Below, one piece after another: positions 54,410-61,436 of a stretch of DNA of 64,000 nucleotides. The notes under the pieces were generated by a model. The model saw nothing but the letters and a program-made list of their open reading frames with translations. It was not told the DNA's origin and did not search any database. The DNA lies in the NCBI GenBank assembly GCA_017646665.1, contig JAGCMB010000014.1, positions 1 through 64,000 on the forward strand, written 5' to 3'. A program made the position numbers and the translations under genes. The DNA is from Bacteroidaceae bacterium. Lineage in GTDB: Bacteria > Bacteroidota > Bacteroidia > Bacteroidales > Bacteroidaceae. Position 1 is the stretch's first letter, and each line of letters starts with the position of its first letter.

Positions 54410-54868
54410 ATGAAGAAAATACTATTTATCATATCATTCATATCTATTGCAGCCACAGCAACAGCACAGTATCTGATTATTGAAAAGCCAGGATATGAGA
54501 ACGAAGTTCTGCAATTTGATGACCTCAAGCAAATCACATTCAGCGGAACGACAGTGAACATTGAACAGAACGACGGCAAAATCAGCAACGCCTCAATGGG
54601 CGACATCAGCCGCATCTACATTAGCGACAACTCGTCTATTGCCGACATAGAGCAACAGGAAGGGAATTTAGTTGAATACCTGTCATTTGACGAGATTGCC
54701 ATCAACGCCGATGCCGGTTCAATGGCAACAATATACAACCTCACAGGTGCATTGATAATGCGCAAGCAGATTAATTCACAAGGTGAACCCATAAGCATTG
54801 CCACCCTGCCAAAAGGCATATACATAGTAAAGGCAAATGAAAAAACCACTAAAATCATAAAAAGATGA
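54410..54868 (+). CDS. Small secreted protein with type IX sorting domain
   Basis: A 152-residue exported protein. After a signal peptide (MKKILFIISFISIAATATAQ) comes a short beta module (EVLQFDDLKQITFSGTTVNIEQ... ASMGDISRIYI, about 25-80), then a C-terminal type A sorting domain (MATIYNLTGALIMRKQI... LPKGIYIVKANEKTTKIIKR). The CTD would send it through the type IX system to the cell surface. The module resembles the N-terminus of the next protein. It overlaps the next gene by 4 bases (ATGA). Confidence 0.75.
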   Translation: MKKILFIISFISIAATATAQYLIIEKPGYENEVLQFDDLKQITFSGTTVNIEQNDGKISNASMGDISRIYISDNSSIADIEQQEGNLVEYLSFDEIAINADAGSMATIYNLTGALIMRKQINSQGEPISIATLPKGIYIVKANEKTTKIIKR

Positions 54869-56550
54869 AAAAAGCACTATTGTTATTCGGGGTGCTTGCA
54901 GCATCTTTTACGCAGGCACAGGTATTGTATGTAAACAACAGCAACGGCACATATCAGGCCATTGACACCAAGGTCGCAGGCGATGTAACCTTTGACGAGG
55001 AACAGCAGCTGATACACATTGAGTTGGGTGACCAGATGGCAAGCCAGTTCGCTACAAGCAAGATAACCAACATTGCACCTGTTTCGAACAACGGCACAGA
55101 GTTGCTCCCCAACCTAAACCCCACCGTTGTTTTTGATGCAACCGATAAGGAGAGCTACAACGAGATAACACAACCCGTTCCCACCGACGAACTCTCGGAC
55201 GAGTACGGCGATTTCATTGAGAACTACTCCACCTCGCGCATAATCACAGTCACATTCAGCGAAACAGGTGTAAAAACCACTTCTCTGCCAAGCGGTATCA
55301 CAGCCACCATCAACGGTGGACACATTGTCATCAACTCCACTATCAGCAAGATTGGCTACCAAGTAAAAGGCACTTGTAGCAACGGTTCATTAAAGATTTA
55401 CAGCGAAAAGAAGTTCCGTCTGCTATTGAACAATGTCAACCTCACCAACCCTAGCGGACCAGCCATCAACATACAGAGCGGAAAGACCGTATACTTATCA
55501 TTGGTGAATGGAACCAACAACACTCTTTGCGACGGTGCGACCTACAATGCACCGGTCGTTGACAGCAATGGCAAGGCGGAGGACCAAAAGGGAACAATCT
55601 TCAGCGAAGGACAGCTCATCTTTGATGGCTACACCAACGGCACAGGCACTCTCAACGTAACAAGCCTGGGCGGACACGCAATATGCAGTGACGACTACAT
55701 TATGGTACGCGGCGGCAACATAAACATCCTCTCTGCCGCGAAGGATGGATTCCGCACAAAGGAGAAGTTCATAATCGGACGTGCCGAAGCCTACTCCCCC
55801 ACCATCAACATCAACGCCACAAGCAACGGCATAGAGTGTACCGAAGGAGCGCTCACAATAGAAGCCGGAAAACTTGACATAACATCAGGTGGCGAGGGCA
55901 TAAAGGTCGTATATGAAGAGACAGACCCTACTGTAACACCCGACGCATACATCAAGGGAGGTTATATCAGAATTACCACTACCGGCGAAAAGAGTTCTGC
56001 AATACAGACCACAGGCAACTACACACAAAGTGGTGGCATCATACAAGCTACAGTAAATGGCAACGGCTCAAAAATCATCAACTGCGACGGAACCGCTAAA
56101 TTCACCACTGATGAAAAGAACAACACCAGCGGCAAACTAACAGGCTTCGTATATGGCAGCGTCGCAACAGACGAGACATCGGCCGGTGGCATCAAGACTG
56201 CCGGTAATTTTGAAATGACCGACGGTATAATTGCTATTGAATGTAAAGGCAGAGGAGCCAAAGCCCTCAACTGCGGAAACGAAGTCATTATAAACAATGG
56301 AGAAATAGCTCTACTATCTACTGCCGAGGATTATACCGACATTGCCGATGACAAGAAGAGTCGCGCAATAACGGCAGAAATTGTCACCATCAACAACGGA
56401 ACAGTGATTGCAAAGGCTTATGACAGTGCCATAGCATCACAGACAGCCATCAACATCAACGATGGTATTGTAAACGTATACAGTACAAACAGCATCGCAT
56501 GCAACATTGAAGTAACCCAAACAGGCGGATGGCTGCTAACCAAGGATTAA
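54865..56550 (+). CDS. Cthe_2159-like carbohydrate-binding beta-helix protein (DUF4353)
   Basis: A 561-residue exported protein with a signal peptide (FTQAQ), a short module like that of the previous protein (GDVTFDEEQQLIHIEL...TSKITNIAP), and a long right-handed beta-helix made of repeating rungs (GKTVYLSLVNGTNNTL, GTIFSEGQLIFDGYTNGTGTLNV, HAICSDDYIMVRGGNINILSAAKDGFRT in pieces, SAIQTTGNYTQSGGIIQAT). The family type member from Clostridium thermocellum binds acidic polysaccharide and cellulose. No type IX sorting domain is visible. Last gene of the VTC operon. Confidence 0.82.
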   Translation: MKKALLLFGVLAASFTQAQVLYVNNSNGTYQAIDTKVAGDVTFDEEQQLIHIELGDQMASQFATSKITNIAPVSNNGTELLPNLNPTVVFDATDKESYNEITQPVPTDELSDEYGDFIENYSTSRIITVTFSETGVKTTSLPSGITATINGGHIVINSTISKIGYQVKGTCSNGSLKIYSEKKFRLLLNNVNLTNPSGPAINIQSGKTVYLSLVNGTNNTLCDGATYNAPVVDSNGKAEDQKGTIFSEGQLIFDGYTNGTGTLNVTSLGGHAICSDDYIMVRGGNINILSAAKDGFRTKEKFIIGRAEAYSPTININATSNGIECTEGALTIEAGKLDITSGGEGIKVVYEETDPTVTPDAYIKGGYIRITTTGEKSSAIQTTGNYTQSGGIIQATVNGNGSKIINCDGTAKFTTDEKNNTSGKLTGFVYGSVATDETSAGGIKTAGNFEMTDGIIAIECKGRGAKALNCGNEVIINNGEIALLSTAEDYTDIADDKKSRAITAEIVTINNGTVIAKAYDSAIASQTAININDGIVNVYSTNSIACNIEVTQTGGWLLTKD

Positions 56551-56561
56551 AAGACGAAGTA

Positions 56562-56611
56562 TATATTTAACAGCAGACGGAAGGCACGCCTTCCGTCTGC
56601 TGTTAAATATA
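56562..56611. terminator. 24-bp perfect hairpin at the end of the VTC operon
   Basis: Arms 56562-56585 and 56588-56611 are exact complements with a GC-rich core (CAGACGGAAGGC). It lies between the operon and the convergent tadA gene. Confidence 0.88.
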
Positions 56612-56630
56612 CATCAATACTTTTTACATA

Positions 56631-57065
56631 TTATCTTTTACTCGCAAAAAACTTCTTCATCAAAGCTGTAGCTTCATCGGCACACACGCCGTCAACGACC
56701 TCGGTCTTTGGATGCAGCACATCGGGAGCATACCTGCGATAACCACGCTTTTCATCACCCGCACCATATACCAAACGCCCCATCTGCGACCAAGCGATTG
56801 CGCCAGCACACATTGGACAAGGCTCAACAGTAACATATAGCGTACAGTCATTGAGATACTTGCCACCGATATTCGATGCTGCAGCCGTTATCGCCTGCAT
56901 TTCGGCGTGCGCCGTTACATCATTAAGCATTTCGGTGAGATTGTGCGCACGGGCAATAACGCGGCCTTTGCACACTATCACAGCACCGATAGGTACCTCA
57001 TCCTCGTCAAAAGCTTTCTGCGCCTCAACAAGTGCCATTTTCATATAATCAACATCGGTCATCAT
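56631..57065 (-). CDS. tadA: tRNA-specific adenosine deaminase (TadA-like nucleoside deaminase)
   Basis: A 144-residue zinc deaminase. HAEMQAI holds the zinc His and catalytic Glu, and PCPMCAGAI the two Cys ligands. It probably converts A34 to inosine in tRNA-Arg(ACG), which reads CGU, CGC and CGA; the separate tRNA-Arg(CCG) in this window covers CGG. Guanine deaminases share the fold, but DEVPIGAVIV and the length fit TadA. It starts 3 bases after the RHH-like gene ends. Confidence 0.88.
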   Translation of the reverse strand: MMTDVDYMKMALVEAQKAFDEDEVPIGAVIVCKGRVIARAHNLTEMLNDVTAHAEMQAITAAASNIGGKYLNDCTLYVTVEPCPMCAGAIAWSQMGRLVYGAGDEKRGYRRYAPDVLHPKTEVVDGVCADEATALMKKFFASKR

Positions 57066-57068
57066 CTG

Positions 57069-57308
57069 TCAGCGGCGCATATCGTGTTCCCCGAACAATG
57101 TGGGGTAATCCTCATCAAGGTTCTTGTATATAAACGACAACAATGTTTCACGCATCCAATTACTTTTATTGTTGATGCGATACTTCTTCAAATAATCATC
57201 TATGATTTTCATCTCCTCGTCACTCACAAGACACACTATACGCGAATGGCGCACAGGCTGCGTTCTTGCTGTTGTTGCTTTCGGAGTCTTTGCTTTCTTT
57301 GCACTCAT
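57069..57308 (-). CDS. Small basic ribbon-helix-helix-like protein
   Basis: A 79-residue protein with a Lys/Arg/Thr-rich N-terminal tail (MSAKKAKTPKATTART) followed by a strand-helix-helix pattern (RIVCLVSDEEMKIIDDYLKKYRINNKSNWMRETLLSFI) that looks like an RHH DNA-binding domain, and a conserved-looking end FGEHDMRR. I think it is a Bacteroidales hypothetical family usually found upstream of tadA. Only 3 bases separate it from tadA, so they share a transcript. Confidence 0.7.
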   Translation of the reverse strand: MSAKKAKTPKATTARTQPVRHSRIVCLVSDEEMKIIDDYLKKYRINNKSNWMRETLLSFIYKNLDEDYPTLFGEHDMRR

Positions 57309-57376
57309 TGTATAAACGACTGTTTTGTTGTCAAATGCAAAATTAAACCAACTTTAATCCAAATGCAAGTTTTTCA

Positions 57377-57408
57377 TTTGGTTTTGAACGCCGTAAATAG
57401 TATCTTCG
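57377..57408 (+). promoter_or_regulatory. Bacteroidota promoter of the yraN-mmcQ-birA operon
   Basis: TTTG (57377-57380), exactly 20 bases, TATCTTCG (57401-57408). The spacing is ideal and it lies 37 bases before the ATG. The divergent RHH-like gene begins 69 bases upstream. Confidence 0.72.
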
Positions 57409-57445
57409 CTTAGAAATAGTCAAAAATTCATTTCGCGAAAGCAAT

Positions 57446-57808
57446 ATGGCACAACATAATCTATTTGGCAACAAAGGCGAGATGCTCGCATCAAGGTATC
57501 TGCTTGACAAAGGTTACGCCATACACCACCACAATTGGCGCAGCGGACACAAGGAGATTGACATCATAGCACAACAGCGCGACACACTTGTTTTTATCGA
57601 AGTAAAGAGCCGTGCATCGGAGGAGTACGGCAATGCCTATGATGCCGTAACAAACAAGAAGATAGGTCTTCTGATATCAGCGGCACAAGCCTATCTACAG
57701 AAGAACAAGATAGACCTGAAATTCCGCTTCGACATCATCACGGTTATCGGGAGTAACGAACCATACAGAATTGAACATATCGAAGACGCATTCTACCCCG
57801 AATGGTAA
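57446..57808 (+). CDS. YraN family protein (UPF0102)
   Basis: A 120-residue protein with a PD-(D/E)xK nuclease-like core: GEMLASRYLLDKGY at the N-terminus, then HKEIDIIAQQRDTLVFIEVKSR with the Asp and Glu-x-Lys of a metal-dependent nuclease fold. YraN proteins are found in nearly all bacteria, with an uncertain role in DNA processing. First gene of a three-gene unit, 9 bases before the MmcQ/YjbR gene. Confidence 0.88.
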   Translation: MAQHNLFGNKGEMLASRYLLDKGYAIHHHNWRSGHKEIDIIAQQRDTLVFIEVKSRASEEYGNAYDAVTNKKIGLLISAAQAYLQKNKIDLKFRFDIITVIGSNEPYRIEHIEDAFYPEW

Positions 57809-57817
57809 AAGAGCATT

Positions 57818-58165
57818 ATGAACATTGAAGACGCACGCATATATTGCCTGAGCAAACAGAACGCCACAGAAGATTTCCCCTTTGACGAAACCATATTGGC
57901 ATTCAGAGTAGAGAACAAGATTTTTGCCATTGTCGACCTTGACAATCCAAAATGGTTCTGCGTGAAGTGCGATGCCGACTATGCAGTAGACCTACGCGAC
58001 AAGCACCCACAAATAACACCGGCGTGGCACATGAACAAACGCTATTGGAACCAGCTCGACATTGATTTGTTGGAAGACAGTTTTTTCTTTCATCTTGTAG
58101 ACCACTCATACGACGAGGTCTTGAAGAAGCTCCCTAAAAAGACACGCATAAAATATGGCAGATAA
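57818..58165 (+). CDS. MmcQ/YjbR family protein
   Basis: A 115-residue protein of the MmcQ/YjbR family (CyaY-like fold, double-wing DNA-binding type). Typical segments: YCLSKQNATEDFPFDE, FAIVDLDNPKWFCVKCD, PAWHMNKRYWNQLDID and the C-terminal SYDEVLKKLPKK. Function not settled; some members bind DNA. It overlaps birA by 11 bases. Confidence 0.85.
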   Translation: MNIEDARIYCLSKQNATEDFPFDETILAFRVENKIFAIVDLDNPKWFCVKCDADYAVDLRDKHPQITPAWHMNKRYWNQLDIDLLEDSFFFHLVDHSYDEVLKKLPKKTRIKYGR

Positions 58166-58907
58166 TATTTCCATCATAAAGCTCAATGAAGTAGACTCCA
58201 CCAACCGATATGCCCGCGACGAAGCTAGCACGTTATGGCGCGAAGCCGGTACCGGCAAAATCATTGCCATCACGGCAAAGCACCAGACTGCGGGACGCGG
58301 ACAGCTGGGAAACATTTGGCAGTCACAGGCGGGGAACAACCTTCTGCTCACACTATTGGTGCGCCCCGGGCAATCACTCAAGGTAACAGAACAGTTCAAG
58401 CTATCACAGACCGTAGCTGTAGCACTGCACTCCACAATGAAACGCTATGGGATAGATACAAGGCTAAAATGGCCCAACGATATATATGTCGGCAACAGAA
58501 AACTCGCCGGAATACTTATTGAATTGGACTATTCAGGGAATTTTGTCGAACAGGCCATAATAGGTGTAGGATTGAATGTCAATCAAGTACAGTTCCCGAC
58601 AATGGACAGGACTCCTGTTTCAATGAAAATGCTCAAGAACAATGATTTTGACATAGAAGATATTCTATGCAATGTTCTCAAAGATTTTGAAATGTATTAC
58701 AATGATTTGAGCGACGAACACCATACCATTGCCAGCGAATACAGCAGTCTGCTATTGGGGCATTGCAAGGAGAACAGATTTACCGACGCAGACGGTGCAT
58801 TTACCGCAATCATTGAAGGTGTCGACTCCTATGGAAGGATTATTCTACGCACCGACGATGGAAGCATCAGGAAATATACATTCAAAGAGGTGGAAATGTT
58901 ACTTTAA
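58155..58907 (+). CDS. birA: Biotin-[acetyl-CoA-carboxylase] ligase
   Basis: A 250-residue biotin protein ligase that attaches biotin to carboxylase carrier domains through biotinyl-AMP. The ligase signature appears as TAGRGQLGNIW, then LLLTLLVRP, KWPNDIYVGNRKLAGILIE and IIGVGLNVN. It lacks the N-terminal winged helix of E. coli BirA, so it is not a repressor. C-terminal SH3-like part is short (DDGSIRKYTFKEVEML). Its stop overlaps the end of the convergent small membrane protein gene by 4 bases. Confidence 0.93.
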   Translation: MADNISIIKLNEVDSTNRYARDEASTLWREAGTGKIIAITAKHQTAGRGQLGNIWQSQAGNNLLLTLLVRPGQSLKVTEQFKLSQTVAVALHSTMKRYGIDTRLKWPNDIYVGNRKLAGILIELDYSGNFVEQAIIGVGLNVNQVQFPTMDRTPVSMKMLKNNDFDIEDILCNVLKDFEMYYNDLSDEHHTIASEYSSLLLGHCKENRFTDADGAFTAIIEGVDSYGRIILRTDDGSIRKYTFKEVEMLL

Positions 58908-59122
58908 TCCTTTTTTTCATTCTCTTCCCTCTCACGGCGCAACCTGCTACGTCGCCTCAGAAGCACCCATAGCAAAGCAAGCATCACCACCGAAGCACCA
59001 ACAGTAAGCCACTTTTCAGTATCACTCATCTCATTGTTACGAGGAAAGAATATTATATATACGACAGCCGTATAAACAGCAAGCACCGCCACTGTCAGGT
59101 TAGGATTCTTAAGAAATCTCAT
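58904..59122 (-). CDS. Small membrane protein with two predicted helices
   Basis: A 72-residue protein with helices at about 8-26 (LTVAVLAVYTAVVYIIFF) and 38-56 (KWLTVGASVVMLALLWVLL), and a highly charged Arg/Glu/Lys tail. I do not recognise a named family, but the hydrophobic pattern and clean start suggest a real inner-membrane protein. It overlaps the end of birA by 4 bases, tail to tail. Confidence 0.65.
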   Translation of the reverse strand: MRFLKNPNLTVAVLAVYTAVVYIIFFPRNNEMSDTEKWLTVGASVVMLALLWVLLRRRSRLRREREENEKKD

Positions 59123-59263
59123 AATCGCTATTTTTTACATAACAAAAGTAGTAAAAAAAAGGGTTATAGTAAATAAACTTAACCTTTTACCGCAAATTAT
59201 AGCATATTTTAATAAATTGTCTTATTTTTACACAATAAAGTAACAATAAATCAACGAAAAGAT

Positions 59264-59974
59264 ATGGCAAAATTCAAACGCATACTTTTGAAGCTCAGTG
59301 GCGAGAGTCTTATGGGCGAGCAGGGCTATGGTATCGATGTTAAACGCCTCAACGAATATGCAGCACAAATAAAGGAGGTTGCAGAAATGGGTGTTCAGAT
59401 AGGTATTGTAATTGGTGGCGGAAACATCTTCCGTGGCCTCACCGGTGCAGGCAAGGGATTTGACCGCGTAAAAGGCGACCAGATGGGTATGATGGCTACC
59501 GTAATCAACAGTCTTGCACTCAGTTCGGCACTTGGCGCAGCAGGTGTTCCCAACAAGGTGCTCACAGCTATCCGCATGGAGCCTGTTGGAGAGTTCTACA
59601 CCAAATGGAAAGCAATTGAAGCTATGGAGCAAGGAATGGTTGTCATTATGGCTGCCGGCACAGGAAGCCCCTATTTCACAACCGACACAGGCTCATCACT
59701 GCGCGGCATTGAAATAGAGGCCGATGTTATGCTAAAGGGCACACGCGTAGACGGCATCTACACAGCCGACCCTGAGAAAGACCCGACAGCAACAAAATTC
59801 CACGACATTTCATACGACGAGGTAATCTCGCGTGGTCTTAAGGTTATGGACATCACAGCAACAGCAATGTGTCGTGAGAACAACCTGCCCATATATGTAT
59901 TCAACATGGACATTGTCGGCAACCTTAAAAAGGTTATGGACGGCGAAGAAATAGGAACATTCGTTCACCCATAA
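59264..59974 (+). CDS. pyrH: UMP kinase
   Basis: A 236-residue amino-acid-kinase-fold enzyme that phosphorylates UMP to UDP. Signatures: KRILLKLSGESLMG (N-terminal phosphate loop), VIGGGNIFRG, DQMGMMATVIN, GTGSPYFTTDT and KGTRVDGIYTADPEKDP. Hexameric, cytoplasmic, usually inhibited by UTP. In many bacteria it is next to frr or tsf; here it is a single-gene unit with a long hairpin after it. Confidence 0.96.
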   Translation: MAKFKRILLKLSGESLMGEQGYGIDVKRLNEYAAQIKEVAEMGVQIGIVIGGGNIFRGLTGAGKGFDRVKGDQMGMMATVINSLALSSALGAAGVPNKVLTAIRMEPVGEFYTKWKAIEAMEQGMVVIMAAGTGSPYFTTDTGSSLRGIEIEADVMLKGTRVDGIYTADPEKDPTATKFHDISYDEVISRGLKVMDITATAMCRENNLPIYVFNMDIVGNLKKVMDGEEIGTFVHP

Positions 59975-59983
59975 CAAACAGCA

Positions 59984-60035
59984 ATATCAAACAGTTGGGG
60001 AGCCTTGCGCGCAAGGCTCCCCAACTGTTTGATAT
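59984..60035. terminator. 26-bp perfect palindrome after pyrH
   Basis: Arms 59984-60009 and 60010-60035 are exact complements with core GGGGAGCCTTGCG; the central GCGC would form the loop. The longest terminator-like hairpin in the window, between convergent genes. Confidence 0.88.
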
Positions 60036-60047
60036 ATGATACTTCAA

Positions 60048-61436
60048 TCAATCTCTCCTCTTTCCAAAAGGAATATTTATACCGAACGAAACACTTGAAT
60101 TGAAATCGTCTAACGGAATATACTGTTTGTTTACCTTAGTTATAAAGTAATCGGAACCGATAAAGAAACTGAATCCGGGACAGTGTAGATTCAACATGGC
60201 ACCAAAGCCTAGACCGAGGTTTGTATTCGTTCCACTGATAGCAAAATTCAACCAGTTTACAGGCGAACAATTCAAAATCAATGATATTTGATTATAGGGA
60301 TAAAGTTCATTGAAACGATTACTGAAGAGCAGCGCAGCACTTAACTTCTCATAAAATGGCATTCTATATTCCAAAGCAATGTGCAATGTAGCCGACAACA
60401 TCTCGTCTTTATCGGCAACACCATTGTCAGCGAGCACAAACATATTGCCAATATCCTCGCCGACAGCGTCCAGCTGCTCCTCAATGGTAGCACCATCAGC
60501 TCCGGTAGCAATCTCATCAAAGCCCTCAAAGACATAAGGCTCGGGAGAAAAACCGGCAGTCGACACATTCTTCCACATCATAAAACCGAGGTCTGTCACA
60601 GAGGCCGAAATAACCAGGCCCTTTGTTCCAAGGTTGGTAAGGTCGTATGTAAAGCCCAAATCCGCACCAAAGCCAATACCGTGTATTCCCAAAGCAGGAT
60701 TCTCATAGCTATTCACCATACCACTCTCATCGAACGTAAATCGTCCACCCAATGCAGCCGACAAGCTACCTTTGGCATCAATCATCCAGCGTTCACCCGA
60801 CAGCTGCACTTTCATTTTATCTAGCATCAAGTCGGCATAAGCAACACCCAACAGCGCCTTCAAACGGACGCCCAAAGTAAAATCATCGTTCAACTTATGC
60901 GAATGGCCGAGTGAAATGTCAAAATAGTTACGCGTTGTAATATTGAATTTCGCAAGATCATACTCACCGCCACCCAATGTCTTCAAAAACTTGAACATAT
61001 CGTAAGGGACATTCATCGCCGTACGTGAATGTAGAGTAAAATCCAAAGTGTTGTATCCTCCGAAAGCAAAGAATCCCATTGAAAAGACATCCATATCCAA
61101 CTCAAGGGCCAATCTGTTATTGCTGTCGATATTGGACATGAACCCATCGGTATCAATTGAAGGATGCATAAACGTTACAAGGCCATTGCCGTTTGGAGCA
61201 TCATAGATGAATTTCGAGATACCGAACTTTCCGGCAGTGTTCAAGTTAATTGAACCCAACATTGGGAAAGAGATATAATGTCTATCATTCATCAAAGCCG
61301 GATTCAATCTGTGACTATATGGGTTTCCCTTAAGGAAATAACCGGTTCTCAAGCTCTGTGCAGTGGCAGTAAATGAGATTGAGAATATCAGTGCTACAAC
61401 AGCGAATTTTATTATGTGTTTTACTTTCATAGTCAT
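60048..61436 (-). CDS. DUF5723 family outer-membrane protein
   Basis: A 462-residue exported protein with a signal peptide ending in TATAQS and a beta-strand-rich mature part (NPALMNDRHYISFPMLGSINLNTAGKFGISKFIY in pieces; FALDF-type strands; LNLHCPGFSFFIGSDYFI). The end SSVSFGINIPFGKRRD is a barrel-closing strand plus tail. The pattern fits DUF5723, a Bacteroidota outer-membrane family of unknown role related to PorP/SprF-like or FadL-like barrels. Its ATG overlaps the stop of the preceding lipoprotein gene (ATGA), so the two are translationally coupled. Confidence 0.78.
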   Translation of the reverse strand: MTMKVKHIIKFAVVALIFSISFTATAQSLRTGYFLKGNPYSHRLNPALMNDRHYISFPMLGSINLNTAGKFGISKFIYDAPNGNGLVTFMHPSIDTDGFMSNIDSNNRLALELDMDVFSMGFFAFGGYNTLDFTLHSRTAMNVPYDMFKFLKTLGGGEYDLAKFNITTRNYFDISLGHSHKLNDDFTLGVRLKALLGVAYADLMLDKMKVQLSGERWMIDAKGSLSAALGGRFTFDESGMVNSYENPALGIHGIGFGADLGFTYDLTNLGTKGLVISASVTDLGFMMWKNVSTAGFSPEPYVFEGFDEIATGADGATIEEQLDAVGEDIGNMFVLADNGVADKDEMLSATLHIALEYRMPFYEKLSAALLFSNRFNELYPYNQISLILNCSPVNWLNFAISGTNTNLGLGFGAMLNLHCPGFSFFIGSDYFITKVNKQYIPLDDFNSSVSFGINIPFGKRRD

